Positions 15,183 through 21,636 of a DNA stretch of 33,941 nt are shown one piece after another. The notes under the pieces were generated by a model, which ran no database searches, was not told where the DNA came from, and worked only from the letters and a program-made list of their open reading frames with translations. The number at the start of each line of letters is the position of its first letter. The first letter of the stretch is position 1. Position numbers and translations under genes: made by a program. The DNA is from Defluviitaleaceae bacterium (GTDB lineage: Bacteria; Bacillota; Clostridia; Lachnospirales; WQUN01): NCBI GenBank assembly GCA_009780185.1, contig WRAN01000010.1, positions 70,450-104,390 of the forward strand, given 5' to 3'.

Positions 15183-16670
15183 ATGGCATCCAAGTTTATT
15201 ATGGCCTTAGATCAAGGCACTACTAGTTCACGCTGCATTATTTTTAATAAGAATGGGCAGATTGTAAGCGCCGCTCAAAAGGAGTTTACACAAATATACC
15301 CCCAGGCTGGCTGGGTAGAACATGACGCAGAAGAAATCTACCAATCCCAGGCTCTGGTTGGACACGAAGCTATAATCTCTGCCAGTCTTGCCCCAGCGGA
15401 CATAGCTGCAATAGGCATAACCAACCAGAGGGAAACCACGGTTATATGGGACCGTGCAACAGGGAAGCCCATAGCAAATGCCATAGTGTGGCAATGCCGC
15501 CGTACAGCCTCAATATGTGACCAATTGCGTGAAGAGGGATTTGAAGAGGTTGTTCAAAAGAAAACCGGTCTAAAGCTAGACGCGTATTTTTCTGGCACTA
15601 AGGTAAAATGGCTGCTGGACAATATCCCAGGGGCAAGGGAAAAAGCCCATCAGGGCCAGCTTCTTTTTGGCACAATAGATACATGGCTTATATGGAAACT
15701 GACAAAAGGCACTATCCACGCCACAGATCATACCAACGCCTCCAGGACTATGCTTTACAATATACATACACGTCAGTGGGATAAGGAAATACTTTCAAAG
15801 CTAAATATCCCTGAGTGTATACTTCCCGAAGTCGTATGTTCTTCCGGGCATGTTGGCGATACGGATGTATTTGGAGGTAGTATCCCCATTGCAGGGATAG
15901 CGGGAGACCAGCAGGCGGCGCTTTATGGCCAGGCCTGCTTTAAACCCGGTCAGGCAAAAAATACTTATGGCACAGGATGCTTTTTACTCATGAACACAGG
16001 CCATACACCAGTAGAAAGTAAGCAAGGGCTTATAACCACAATGGCTGCTTCATGCCCCGGAAAAATACAGTACGCCTTAGAAGGCAGTGTATTTATCGGA
16101 GGTGCGGTAATACAGTGGCTGCGGGATGAGCTAGGACTCATTTCTAATGCGGCGGAATCTGAAGGCTTTGCCCAGTCTGTGGCAGACAGTAATGGGGTAT
16201 ACCTAGTGCCGGCCTTTGTAGGGCTGGGAGCTCCATACTGGGATGCCTATGCAAGAGGCACGATGGTAGGGCTGACTCGTGGAGCTAATAAAGCCCATAT
16301 CATAAGGGCAGCTTTGGAATCTATGGCCTATCAAACCTTAGAAATAATGGAAGCCATGGCACAAGACGCCCATACTCCTCTTGATGCGCTACAAGTAGAT
16401 GGAGGTGCCAGTGCCAATAATTTTCTAATGCAGTTTCAGGCGGATGTATTGGGTGTGAAAACCGTTCGGCCCAAGGTCACGGAAACCACAGCATTGGGAG
16501 CGGCTTATCTTGCAGGGCTTGCCACAGGGTATTGGCAAAGCACCGACGATATATTATGTAACCGGGCGGTTGACCGGGAGTTTGTACCCCAGATGGATTG
16601 GGATGTGCGTAAGGGGTTAGTTGATGGATGGAAGAGGGCTGTAGGTAGAGCCCTTGTTTGGGAAAGCTAA
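15183..16670 (+). CDS. glpK: glycerol kinase
   Basis: This 495-residue FGGY-family kinase phosphorylates glycerol to sn-glycerol 3-phosphate using ATP. The ATP-binding start [13 protein letters not shown], the substrate region INNQRETT-like (here [12 protein letters not shown]), [24 protein letters not shown] with the catalytic Asp, and the C-terminal [17 protein letters not shown] all match GlpK. The length equals the family norm. ATG 15183 is chosen because AAAGGAGAATAATC lies just before it. No glpF or glpD is adjacent, so the gene appears to be a single unit behind the terminator at 15114-15154. The 3' end abuts a dispersed repeat copy. Confidence 0.97.
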   Translation: MASKFIMALDQGTTSSRCIIFNKNGQIVSAAQKEFTQIYPQAGWVEHDAEEIYQSQALVGHEAIISASLAPADIAAIGITNQRETTVIWDRATGKPIANAIVWQCRRTASICDQLREEGFEEVVQKKTGLKLDAYFSGTKVKWLLDNIPGAREKAHQGQLLFGTIDTWLIWKLTKGTIHATDHTNASRTMLYNIHTRQWDKEILSKLNIPECILPEVVCSSGHVGDTDVFGGSIPIAGIAGDQQAALYGQACFKPGQAKNTYGTGCFLLMNTGHTPVESKQGLITTMAASCPGKIQYALEGSVFIGGAVIQWLRDELGLISNAAESEGFAQSVADSNGVYLVPAFVGLGAPYWDAYARGTMVGLTRGANKAHIIRAALESMAYQTLEIMEAMAQDAHTPLDALQVDGGASANNFLMQFQADVLGVKTVRPKVTETTALGAAYLAGLATGYWQSTDDILCNRAVDREFVPQMDWDVRKGLVDGWKRAVGRALVWES

Positions 16671-16696
16671 AAACCTTTGTCGGTATCATCAAAACC
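16671..16696. repeat. dispersed 26-bp repeat, copy abutting glpK stop
   Basis: It begins at the base after the glpK TAA and matches the three copies at 7406-7500 over TTTGTC..TATCATCAAAACC. A weaker related stretch may follow at about 16703-16731. Confidence 0.75.
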
Positions 16697-16701
16697 GAAA
16701 A

Positions 16702-16754
16702 TCTCTTTGTACTGCCTTTTCTGAATTATCAAATGTCTTTTGATAACAAGAGAG
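16702..16754 (+). other. stem-loop downstream of glpK
   Basis: TTATCAAA (16726-16733) pairs with TTTTGATAA (16738-16746). An outer pairing of TCTCTTTGT with ACAAGAGAG is also possible. No T-run follows directly, so termination is uncertain; it may protect the 3' end of the glpK transcript. Confidence 0.35.
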
Positions 16755-16793
16755 GGTTATTAGTGAGTAATTTAGAGTCGCTGAAAATTTTTA

Positions 16794-16823
16794 TTGACAA
16801 ACCTATAACCCCTATGCTATCCT
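16794..16823 (+). promoter_or_regulatory. promoter of tRNA cluster
   Basis: TTGACA (16794-16799), an 18-base spacer and TATCCT (16818-16823) with an upstream TG form an extended -10 promoter, 28 bases before the first tRNA. Confidence 0.6.
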
Positions 16824-16850
16824 CTCCTCCGTTGCAAGACTAATATGTAT

Positions 16851-16924
16851 CTGGGTGTGGCGTAGCTTGGTAGCGCGCTAGACTGGGGGTCTAGAGGTCG
16901 CAAGTTCAAATCTTGTCACCCAGA
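16851..16924 (+). tRNA. tRNA-Pro (anticodon GGG)
   Basis: Acceptor CTGGGTG pairs fully with CACCCAG. The anticodon arm CTAGA/TCTAG encloses loop CTGGGGG, giving anticodon GGG. The T arm has GTTCAAATC. 74 nt, discriminator A, CCA not encoded. Confidence 0.95.
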
Positions 16925-16928
16925 GCAG

Positions 16929-16956
16929 GTCCTTGGTTTTAGCCCAAGGACATTTT
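16929..16956 (+). terminator. hairpin with short T-run between tRNA-Pro and tRNA-Val
   Basis: GTCCTTGG (16929-16936) pairs perfectly with CCAAGGAC (16944-16951), then ATTTT. It could be a weak terminator or a tRNA-processing structure. Confidence 0.5.
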
Positions 16957-17029
16957 GGGAGCATAGCTCAGTTGGGAGAGCGCCTGCCTTACAAGCAGGA
17001 TGTCATAGGTTCAAGTCCTGTTGTTCCCA
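16957..17029 (+). tRNA. tRNA-Val (anticodon TAC)
   Basis: Acceptor GGGAGCA pairs with TGTTCCC (one G-U). The anticodon stem CCTGC/GCAGG encloses CTTACAA, giving TAC. The T loop has GGTTCAAGTCC. 73 nt, discriminator A, no encoded CCA. Confidence 0.95.
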
Positions 17030-17034
17030 TTAAA

Positions 17035-17062
17035 CAGTGCCCCTTATGGGGCATTGTTATTA
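17035..17062 (+). terminator. hairpin between tRNA-Val and tRNA-Met
   Basis: CAGTGCCCC (17035-17043) pairs with GGGGCATTG (17048-17056) over a TTAT loop and is followed by TTATTA. This is the second inter-tRNA hairpin and the T-run is weak. Confidence 0.45.
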
Positions 17063-17076
17063 GTAAGAAAGCCTTC

Positions 17077-17150
17077 GGCGGAATAGCTCAGTTGGCTAGA
17101 GCATACGGTTCATACCCGTAGGGTCGCCAGTTCAAATCTGGCTTCCGCTA
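17077..17150 (+). tRNA. tRNA-Met (anticodon CAT), elongator type
   Basis: Acceptor GGCGGAA pairs with TTCCGCT. The anticodon stem TACGG/CCGTA encloses TTCATAC, giving CAT. The D arm GCTCAGTTGGCTAGAGC is elongator-like, and the G-stem run expected of an initiator is absent. 74 nt. A lysidine-modified tRNA-Ile2 cannot be fully excluded by eye. Confidence 0.93.
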
Positions 17151-17166
17151 TTTATGTTTTTGAATG

Positions 17167-17202
17167 ATCGACAGTGCATATTAATTGCCTGTCGATTTTT
17201 TT
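17167..17202 (+). terminator. intrinsic terminator of tRNA cluster
   Basis: ATCGACAG (17167-17174) pairs with CTGTCGAT (17189-17196), followed by a run of T to 17202. Confidence 0.8.
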
Positions 17203-17206
17203 ATGC

Positions 17207-17247
17207 AAAAAGCCTGTAGCCGATTATACAGTTACAGGCTTTCTTTG
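17207..17247. terminator. second terminator-like hairpin before kinase gene
   Basis: AAAGCCTGTA (17209-17218) pairs with TACAGGCTTT (17233-17242), with A-rich sequence before and CTTTGTT after. It follows the first terminator by only 6 bases, so the tRNA unit is doubly insulated. Confidence 0.6.
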
Positions 17248-17272
17248 TTAGGTATGATACAATAAGAATAAT
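17245..17272 (+). promoter_or_regulatory. possible promoter of the 7TMR kinase operon
   Basis: TTGTTA (17245-17250), 16 bases and AATAAT (17267-17272) lie about 33 bases before the kinase ATG. The match is moderate. Confidence 0.35.
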
Positions 17273-17305
17273 AGACATATTTCGCAAATTTATGAGGTGT
17301 CTTAT

Positions 17306-19336
17306 ATGAGTAATGTTAAAATAGTTTTAGGCAAACATGTACTAAGCGCTATCATTTTCCTGCTGCTGGTTACTGCGCTTTTTGCGTCTGTCGTGGTTTT
17401 AACAACCACAGAAACACGGCGCATAACCAATCATGACCAGCTAATTGATTTTGATTTTTCTACGGACATTGCCAGAATCTCACCGGCTTTATTTGACTGG
17501 CATCCAAACATGCTTTATAACCCAGATGATTTTGAAAACGGCAATACCACCGAGGCTATAATCTCGCAGCCCCGTCAATCTTCATTTGCTACTTATCGCC
17601 TTGTGCTAAACCTAACCGAAGGCACGGTCTATGGTATAGCAGGCTACAGTGCGCGTTACGCAATGACCCTGTGGGTGGATGGGGCAATCCTGGAGTTGGT
17701 TGGGGTGGTGGGGGAAAGCCGAGAAAGCATGATGGCTGACAGGCAATATTTTACCGCGTTTTTCACAGCTGGTGCCCAGCCTACAGAAATAATCATACAG
17801 CGTTCCGGCTTTGTCCGGGCGGAAGGTGGTGGGCTTTCATCTATTTTAATTAGCGAGCGCCCTCTTATTACGGCTATGAATACTCTTAACCATATCCGTA
17901 TCAGTATCTCTATCGGTGTTTCGCTAATGGCGGCACTGCTCTTTTTTGGTGTATTTTTATTTTTCAGGGGCCGGATTTATTTTCTATGGTTTTCGCTAGT
18001 ATGCCTTATGATTACCTTGCGGAGTATAGAGTTTGATTACCGTTTAATAAATACACTATTTCCTAATATCAGCTTTTTTCATACTGCTGTAGTAGAAACA
18101 GCCAGCACAGTTGGGTTTTTGTTTTTTATTATTCTCTATGTAGATGCTATATTTAGAGACGGTATAAATAAAATAATTAAAGTAGGTAGCCTTGGTTTTC
18201 TTGTAACGTATATAACATATTCATTTATCATGCCATATATCTCCGCTGATTTTCATTTTAACGCGTTGGTTGTAATCCGTGATTTTTCCAATGGATTTAT
18301 TGTGCTTAGCATGACAGCGATTTTGATAAACATGGCTGCGATTATTTTCAAGAACCCGGAAATGCGGCATATAGAATATGTGCTTGTATTAGTCGGCAGT
18401 GTCGCAAATCTATTGCTTGGTGCCGCTGATGCCTTTCTTCGGATTCCGGGGCATGTGAACATAAATTTAAACTTAGTGCAGGTGGGGGCGCTGGTATTTG
18501 TATTTATAAATATCGTAGCCCTTGCCATAAACTTTAGACGCACAGAGTCAGAGCTTATATTGTCACAGGATGCGGAACAGCGCCTTACCGCGGAGAATAT
18601 AGCACTTGATAGTCTATCTCGTATGAAAACAGAATACCTTGCCAACATGAGCCATGAGACAAAAGCCCCTCTGACCCTCATATCCGTGCATGTCCAACGG
18701 GCCGCGGAGCTCTTTGAAGAGCTTAGGATAGGGGAAAACAGTGGCGGGGAGCTAACAAGCAAAAGCGAAAAAATCGGCGATTCCCTCAAGCGTGCCCAAG
18801 AAGAAGTAAAGCGTGCGGCACAGCTGGCTGAAAAGGCATTGCGCCTTGCATCGCTACAAGAAAGCTTGGAGCAAATGAAGCCGCTGGATATATCCGGTCT
18901 CCTGACAGATATTGCAGAAGGCTACCACCCGATATTAGAGCAGCGCGGCAATCATATTATTTTAGACATTAGCGCAGATATGCAGCGTGTAGTCGGAAAC
19001 ATAGGCCAACTAGTTCAGGTAATGGCAAACCTCTTAACCAACGCCAATACTCATACGGAAAAAGGCGTTATTACTATTTCCGCTGAACATAAAGGTGACA
19101 ATATCATAGTGGTGGTTAAGGACACCGGCAGCGGAGTAAATCCGGAACTGATGCCTCGTATTTTTGAACGGGGTGTTACAGGCGGCACAGGTACGGGGGT
19201 TGGGCTGGCAATAGCCAAGGATATAATAGAAGCCCACGGCGGAACGATTGAAATTGGCACAGATGAAAAAGGTTCCGATGAAACAGGTACAACGGTCAGC
19301 TTCACCCTTCCGGTATTTTATAAGACAGGGGGATAA
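17306..19336 (+). CDS. 7TMR-DISM-type sensor histidine kinase
   Basis: ATG 17306 (676 residues) is chosen over GTG 17297, since the GAGGTG ribosome binding site covers the latter. One membrane segment (about residues 10-30) is followed by a beta-rich extracytoplasmic domain (35-190, containing FDWHPN, a 7TMR-DISMED2-like region). Then come seven closely spaced membrane segments (about 200-400) and a short coiled coil. The HisKA H-box is ANMSHETKAPLTLI with His at residue 450. The ATPase domain has N-box NLLTNANTHTEKG, KDTGSGV, IFERGV and GTGVGLAIAKDI. 7TMR-DISM receptors are thought to bind extracellular carbohydrates or related ligands. Its regulator follows 3 bases later. The neighbouring hydrolase and surface-protein genes may be targets. 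Confidence 0.92.
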   Translation: MSNVKIVLGKHVLSAIIFLLLVTALFASVVVLTTTETRRITNHDQLIDFDFSTDIARISPALFDWHPNMLYNPDDFENGNTTEAIISQPRQSSFATYRLVLNLTEGTVYGIAGYSARYAMTLWVDGAILELVGVVGESRESMMADRQYFTAFFTAGAQPTEIIIQRSGFVRAEGGGLSSILISERPLITAMNTLNHIRISISIGVSLMAALLFFGVFLFFRGRIYFLWFSLVCLMITLRSIEFDYRLINTLFPNISFFHTAVVETASTVGFLFFIILYVDAIFRDGINKIIKVGSLGFLVTYITYSFIMPYISADFHFNALVVIRDFSNGFIVLSMTAILINMAAIIFKNPEMRHIEYVLVLVGSVANLLLGAADAFLRIPGHVNINLNLVQVGALVFVFINIVALAINFRRTESELILSQDAEQRLTAENIALDSLSRMKTEYLANMSHETKAPLTLISVHVQRAAELFEELRIGENSGGELTSKSEKIGDSLKRAQEEVKRAAQLAEKALRLASLQESLEQMKPLDISGLLTDIAEGYHPILEQRGNHIILDISADMQRVVGNIGQLVQVMANLLTNANTHTEKGVITISAEHKGDNIIVVVKDTGSGVNPELMPRIFERGVTGGTGTGVGLAIAKDIIEAHGGTIEIGTDEKGSDETGTTVSFTLPVFYKTGG

Positions 19337-19339
19337 GGA

Positions 19340-20008
19340 ATGTATGATATTCTGCTTGTAGAAGATGAACCCGAAATATTGCAGCTGAATATGGAAATGC
19401 TTATGAGGCGGGGCGGTTACAATGTTCGCACTGCCACGAATTTGGCCGAAGCAGCTAAGGCGGTTATGGAGTCAGAGCCGGACATCATCGTGCTGGATAT
19501 TATGCTGCCTGACGGTAGTGGCATAGACTTCCTTATAGGGTTAAAGAAGGAAAGAGATATCCCTGTTTTGTTTTTATCCGGGCTTGGGAGCCTGCAAGAT
19601 AAGCTGGAGGGCTTTAAAGCCGGAGGGGACGATTATCTTCCTAAGCCATACGATAATAGCGAGTTACAGATGCGGATAGAAGCCATTTTGCACCGCTCAA
19701 ACAGAGTGCTAAAAAAACTGACAAGAGGCCCCCTTATGTTGGATATGATATCTAACAGCGTATTGTTTAACGGAAATGACTTGGGTATAAGAAAAAGGGA
19801 GTTTGATGTCTTGTATTTTCTTATGCAGCATGAAGGCAAAGTATTGAGCGCGGAAGAAATCTATGAACAGGTATGGAAGAAAAAAATGCTGGGAGATAAT
19901 AGAACCGTTAAAACGGCTGTGTATAATCTGCGTAATAGCCTTGAAGGTACGGGGTATACGATAAACTCCGTATACGGAAAGGGATATATTTTTGAGCAGG
20001 AGTTGTAA
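19340..20008 (+). CDS. OmpR-family response regulator partner of the 7TMR kinase
   Basis: The 222-residue protein has a receiver domain with acidic EDEPE, the phosphoacceptor in IIVLDIMLPDGSG (near residue 52), the LFLSG switch (Ser in place of the more common Thr) and the Lys in LPKPYD. A winged-helix domain follows (about 128-222) with IRKREFDVLYFL and INSVYGKGYIF. The ribosome binding site AAGGA lies inside the end of the kinase gene and only three bases separate the genes, so they are a cognate pair. A strong terminator follows at 20040-20081. Confidence 0.95.
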   Translation: MYDILLVEDEPEILQLNMEMLMRRGGYNVRTATNLAEAAKAVMESEPDIIVLDIMLPDGSGIDFLIGLKKERDIPVLFLSGLGSLQDKLEGFKAGGDDYLPKPYDNSELQMRIEAILHRSNRVLKKLTRGPLMLDMISNSVLFNGNDLGIRKREFDVLYFLMQHEGKVLSAEEIYEQVWKKKMLGDNRTVKTAVYNLRNSLEGTGYTINSVYGKGYIFEQEL

Positions 20009-20039
20009 GTAAAAAGTCATATTTTCGGCACTTTTCGCA

Positions 20040-20081
20040 TTGCCCCCCTTTGATTTGTTATAAATCAGGGGGGCATTTTTC
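20040..20081 (+). terminator. intrinsic terminator after kinase/regulator pair
   Basis: GCCCCCC plus TGATTT pairs with AAATCA plus GGGGGGC (20042-20074) and is followed by ATTTTT. This is a strong hairpin. Confidence 0.85.
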
Positions 20082-20109
20082 GTTCCTTGTATGAAGGAGG
20101 CGTAAGCAA

Positions 20110-20991
20110 GTGAGACACAGTTACATACCCGGTGATGTGTTTATTTTTAGGATAGTAGAAGGCGAAATACTTGGCGAGTTGATAGGTTACTTCACCGGTT
20201 CTGACGTAAGCCATGCCGCGATGGTTTATGACGAGGAACATGTAGTGGAAATGGGGCCGGAGGGTATAAAAGTGACCCCTATATGTAAATCCGCTAAAGT
20301 TCCGTTTTATCATCTGCGCCATAGCACCCAAACCGATATGACCAAGGTAGTGGGAGCCGCAAAAAAGTATTACAACGCTCATATACCCTACGATTATCCG
20401 TCCTTAGTGATACTTGCGGGGATGATTATTTATCACAAGCATAGATACACACCCAAGTACAAGGAACTCGTTGACTTGATATTGACCATTGCCTGCTGGT
20501 CTTTGGATGAGCTGCTCAAGAAAATTACCAAAAGAAACGGAGCAATGATGTGCTCACAGCTTGTATATCAATGTTTCCGTGATGCGGGTTGCAGGTCCCG
20601 CCTAAAACTAAAAAGCAGTGGTGCGGTCTTTGAAAACGAAAAGGCTGATAACGCTATACGGCTGGTTGATTTGGTTGGCAAAAATAAAGGAATGAAGAGG
20701 CTAGAGACTTTTAAAATTCCGCCCTCTATAAATGAAGAAGAAATAATACGCAATTTATACGAAACTCATATAGGCGAAACCGAGCTGGAAAGGGGCGGCT
20801 ATCTAACAGGCCAAGACCTGACGGATACCGCGTCTGCTGTCAACAGGTTTATGACTTTGCTAAATAAAGTATTTAAGAAAATCGGCCCTCACATACCAAG
20901 GCCATCATTGTTTATCACGCCTGTAGACCTTATCAATACAAAAAATCTCAGTTATGTAAGAGGCCCTGAGCAGTACAAAAAAGGAGAGTGA
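20110..20991 (+). CDS. YiiX-like permuted NlpC/P60 cysteine hydrolase
   Basis: The 293-residue protein uses GTG 20110, supported by GAAGGAGG 9 bases upstream. The first 150 residues resemble the permuted papain-like (YiiX/YebB/LRAT) fold. It opens with a YIPGDVFIFR strand, then GSDVSHAAMVYD with the catalytic His at residue 35, and AMMCSQLVYQCFRDAG with the likely nucleophile Cys at 148; a His-before-Cys order is expected for permuted members. Such enzymes cleave amide or ester bonds in peptidoglycan peptides, lipids or proteins. There is no signal peptide, and the C-terminal 100 residues are of unknown type. The small protein at 21070 lies downstream, and the upstream kinase/regulator pair could control both. 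Confidence 0.8.
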   Translation: MRHSYIPGDVFIFRIVEGEILGELIGYFTGSDVSHAAMVYDEEHVVEMGPEGIKVTPICKSAKVPFYHLRHSTQTDMTKVVGAAKKYYNAHIPYDYPSLVILAGMIIYHKHRYTPKYKELVDLILTIACWSLDELLKKITKRNGAMMCSQLVYQCFRDAGCRSRLKLKSSGAVFENEKADNAIRLVDLVGKNKGMKRLETFKIPPSINEEEIIRNLYETHIGETELERGGYLTGQDLTDTASAVNRFMTLLNKVFKKIGPHIPRPSLFITPVDLINTKNLSYVRGPEQYKKGE

Positions 20992-21022
20992 TTCCAGTGG
21001 TTTAACGAGAAGACATCAATTG

Positions 21023-21051
21023 TTGCTGTTTAAAATGATAATTTTGATAAT
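21023..21051 (+). promoter_or_regulatory. promoter of small beta-rich protein gene
   Basis: TTGCTG (21023-21028), 17 bases, GATAAT (21046-21051). It lies just upstream of an AAAGGAGGA ribosome binding site, so the 122-residue protein can be expressed separately from the hydrolase. Confidence 0.55.
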
Positions 21052-21069
21052 TTCAAAGGAGGAACAAAC

Positions 21070-21438
21070 ATGTCAGAACAACAAATGAATGAATTTTTAT
21101 CCAACACCGCCGGAGAAGTAGGGAAGGTGTCTTTAAGAAACCAGGGTGGTTTTGTTGTGAAGCTTGACTTCGTATACAAGACCAGCGACGGCAAATCAAA
21201 GCGCGTACACGGTGACCAGAAGGATATTACCCTGGGCAAAACCAGAACCTTAGACCCGGGTGAATACGGCGTTCCGGAAGGTGCAACCTTTACCGTTCAC
21301 GCAGACGTATTTTGGGGCAAGGATAATGTAGGCCAAACATGGCTTAATTACAGAAAAACAAACGCCGTTACCGGGGCCTATGTAATCACCGGAACAACGT
21401 TAAGCAACCAACTTGGCTTTATGGGGCTTGAAGTATAG
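21070..21438 (+). CDS. small beta-rich protein with NxGGFV motif, unknown function
   Basis: The 122-residue soluble protein has no signal peptide and a near-consensus ribosome binding site, suggesting high expression. After a short helix (MSEQQMNEFLSN), the rest is predicted mostly beta: VSLRNQGGFVVKLDFVYKT, LGKTRTLDPGEYGVPEGA, FTVHADVFWG, then a Thr/Gly-rich end. The NxGGFVxxxxFxY opening recurs in small bacterial beta-sandwich proteins of unclear role, some of them lectin- or cytolysin-like; I do not recognise a named family. It lies 78 bases after the YiiX-like hydrolase. It may be an independent stress or surface protein, or a partner of that hydrolase. Confidence 0.8.
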   Translation: MSEQQMNEFLSNTAGEVGKVSLRNQGGFVVKLDFVYKTSDGKSKRVHGDQKDITLGKTRTLDPGEYGVPEGATFTVHADVFWGKDNVGQTWLNYRKTNAVTGAYVITGTTLSNQLGFMGLEV

Positions 21439-21462
21439 CTCGTACGCTGGCATACCACCAGC

Positions 21463-21566
21463 TATAGCGAATTAAATGAGAAACCGTCTAGCCCGAGCCG
21501 AAAATCGCGAACGCTTCAACGCGTTTTTTGCGACAGGCTGGACGGATTTCGAATTAATTCGCTATA
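21463..21566. repeat. 104-bp imperfect inverted repeat (MITE-like or structured leader element)
   Basis: The left arm (21463-21493) and right arm (21536-21566) are 31-base imperfect inverted repeats starting TATAGCGAATTAA and sharing GAAA..CCGTC..AGCC. The 42-base centre holds its own GC-rich hairpin (GCGAACGC..GCGTT...GCG). The ends carry TATA, compatible with TA-target insertion of IS630/mariner-derived MITEs. The right end contributes a TATAAT (21563-21568) facing the surface-protein gene. No transposase is present. Confidence 0.65.
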
Positions 21567-21580
21567 ATAGTATAGAATAT

Positions 21581-21611
21581 GGGGCAGAGGGCTTTTTTTA
21601 GTCTTTGCCCC
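21581..21611 (+). other. stem-loop in leader of surface-protein gene
   Basis: GGGGCAGAG pairs with CTTTGCCCC (21581-21611, one mismatch) around a T-rich loop, 25 bases before the start codon. There is no T-run after the stem, so it is more likely an mRNA leader structure than a terminator. Confidence 0.4.
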
Positions 21612-21636
21612 AGTACTTATTTAAGGAGAGGTATCT

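Noticed and set aside
16933..17121. 62-codon frame across the tRNA genes
   Set aside because: It is a translation of tRNA sequence, a common artefact (IAQLGERLP-like peptide).
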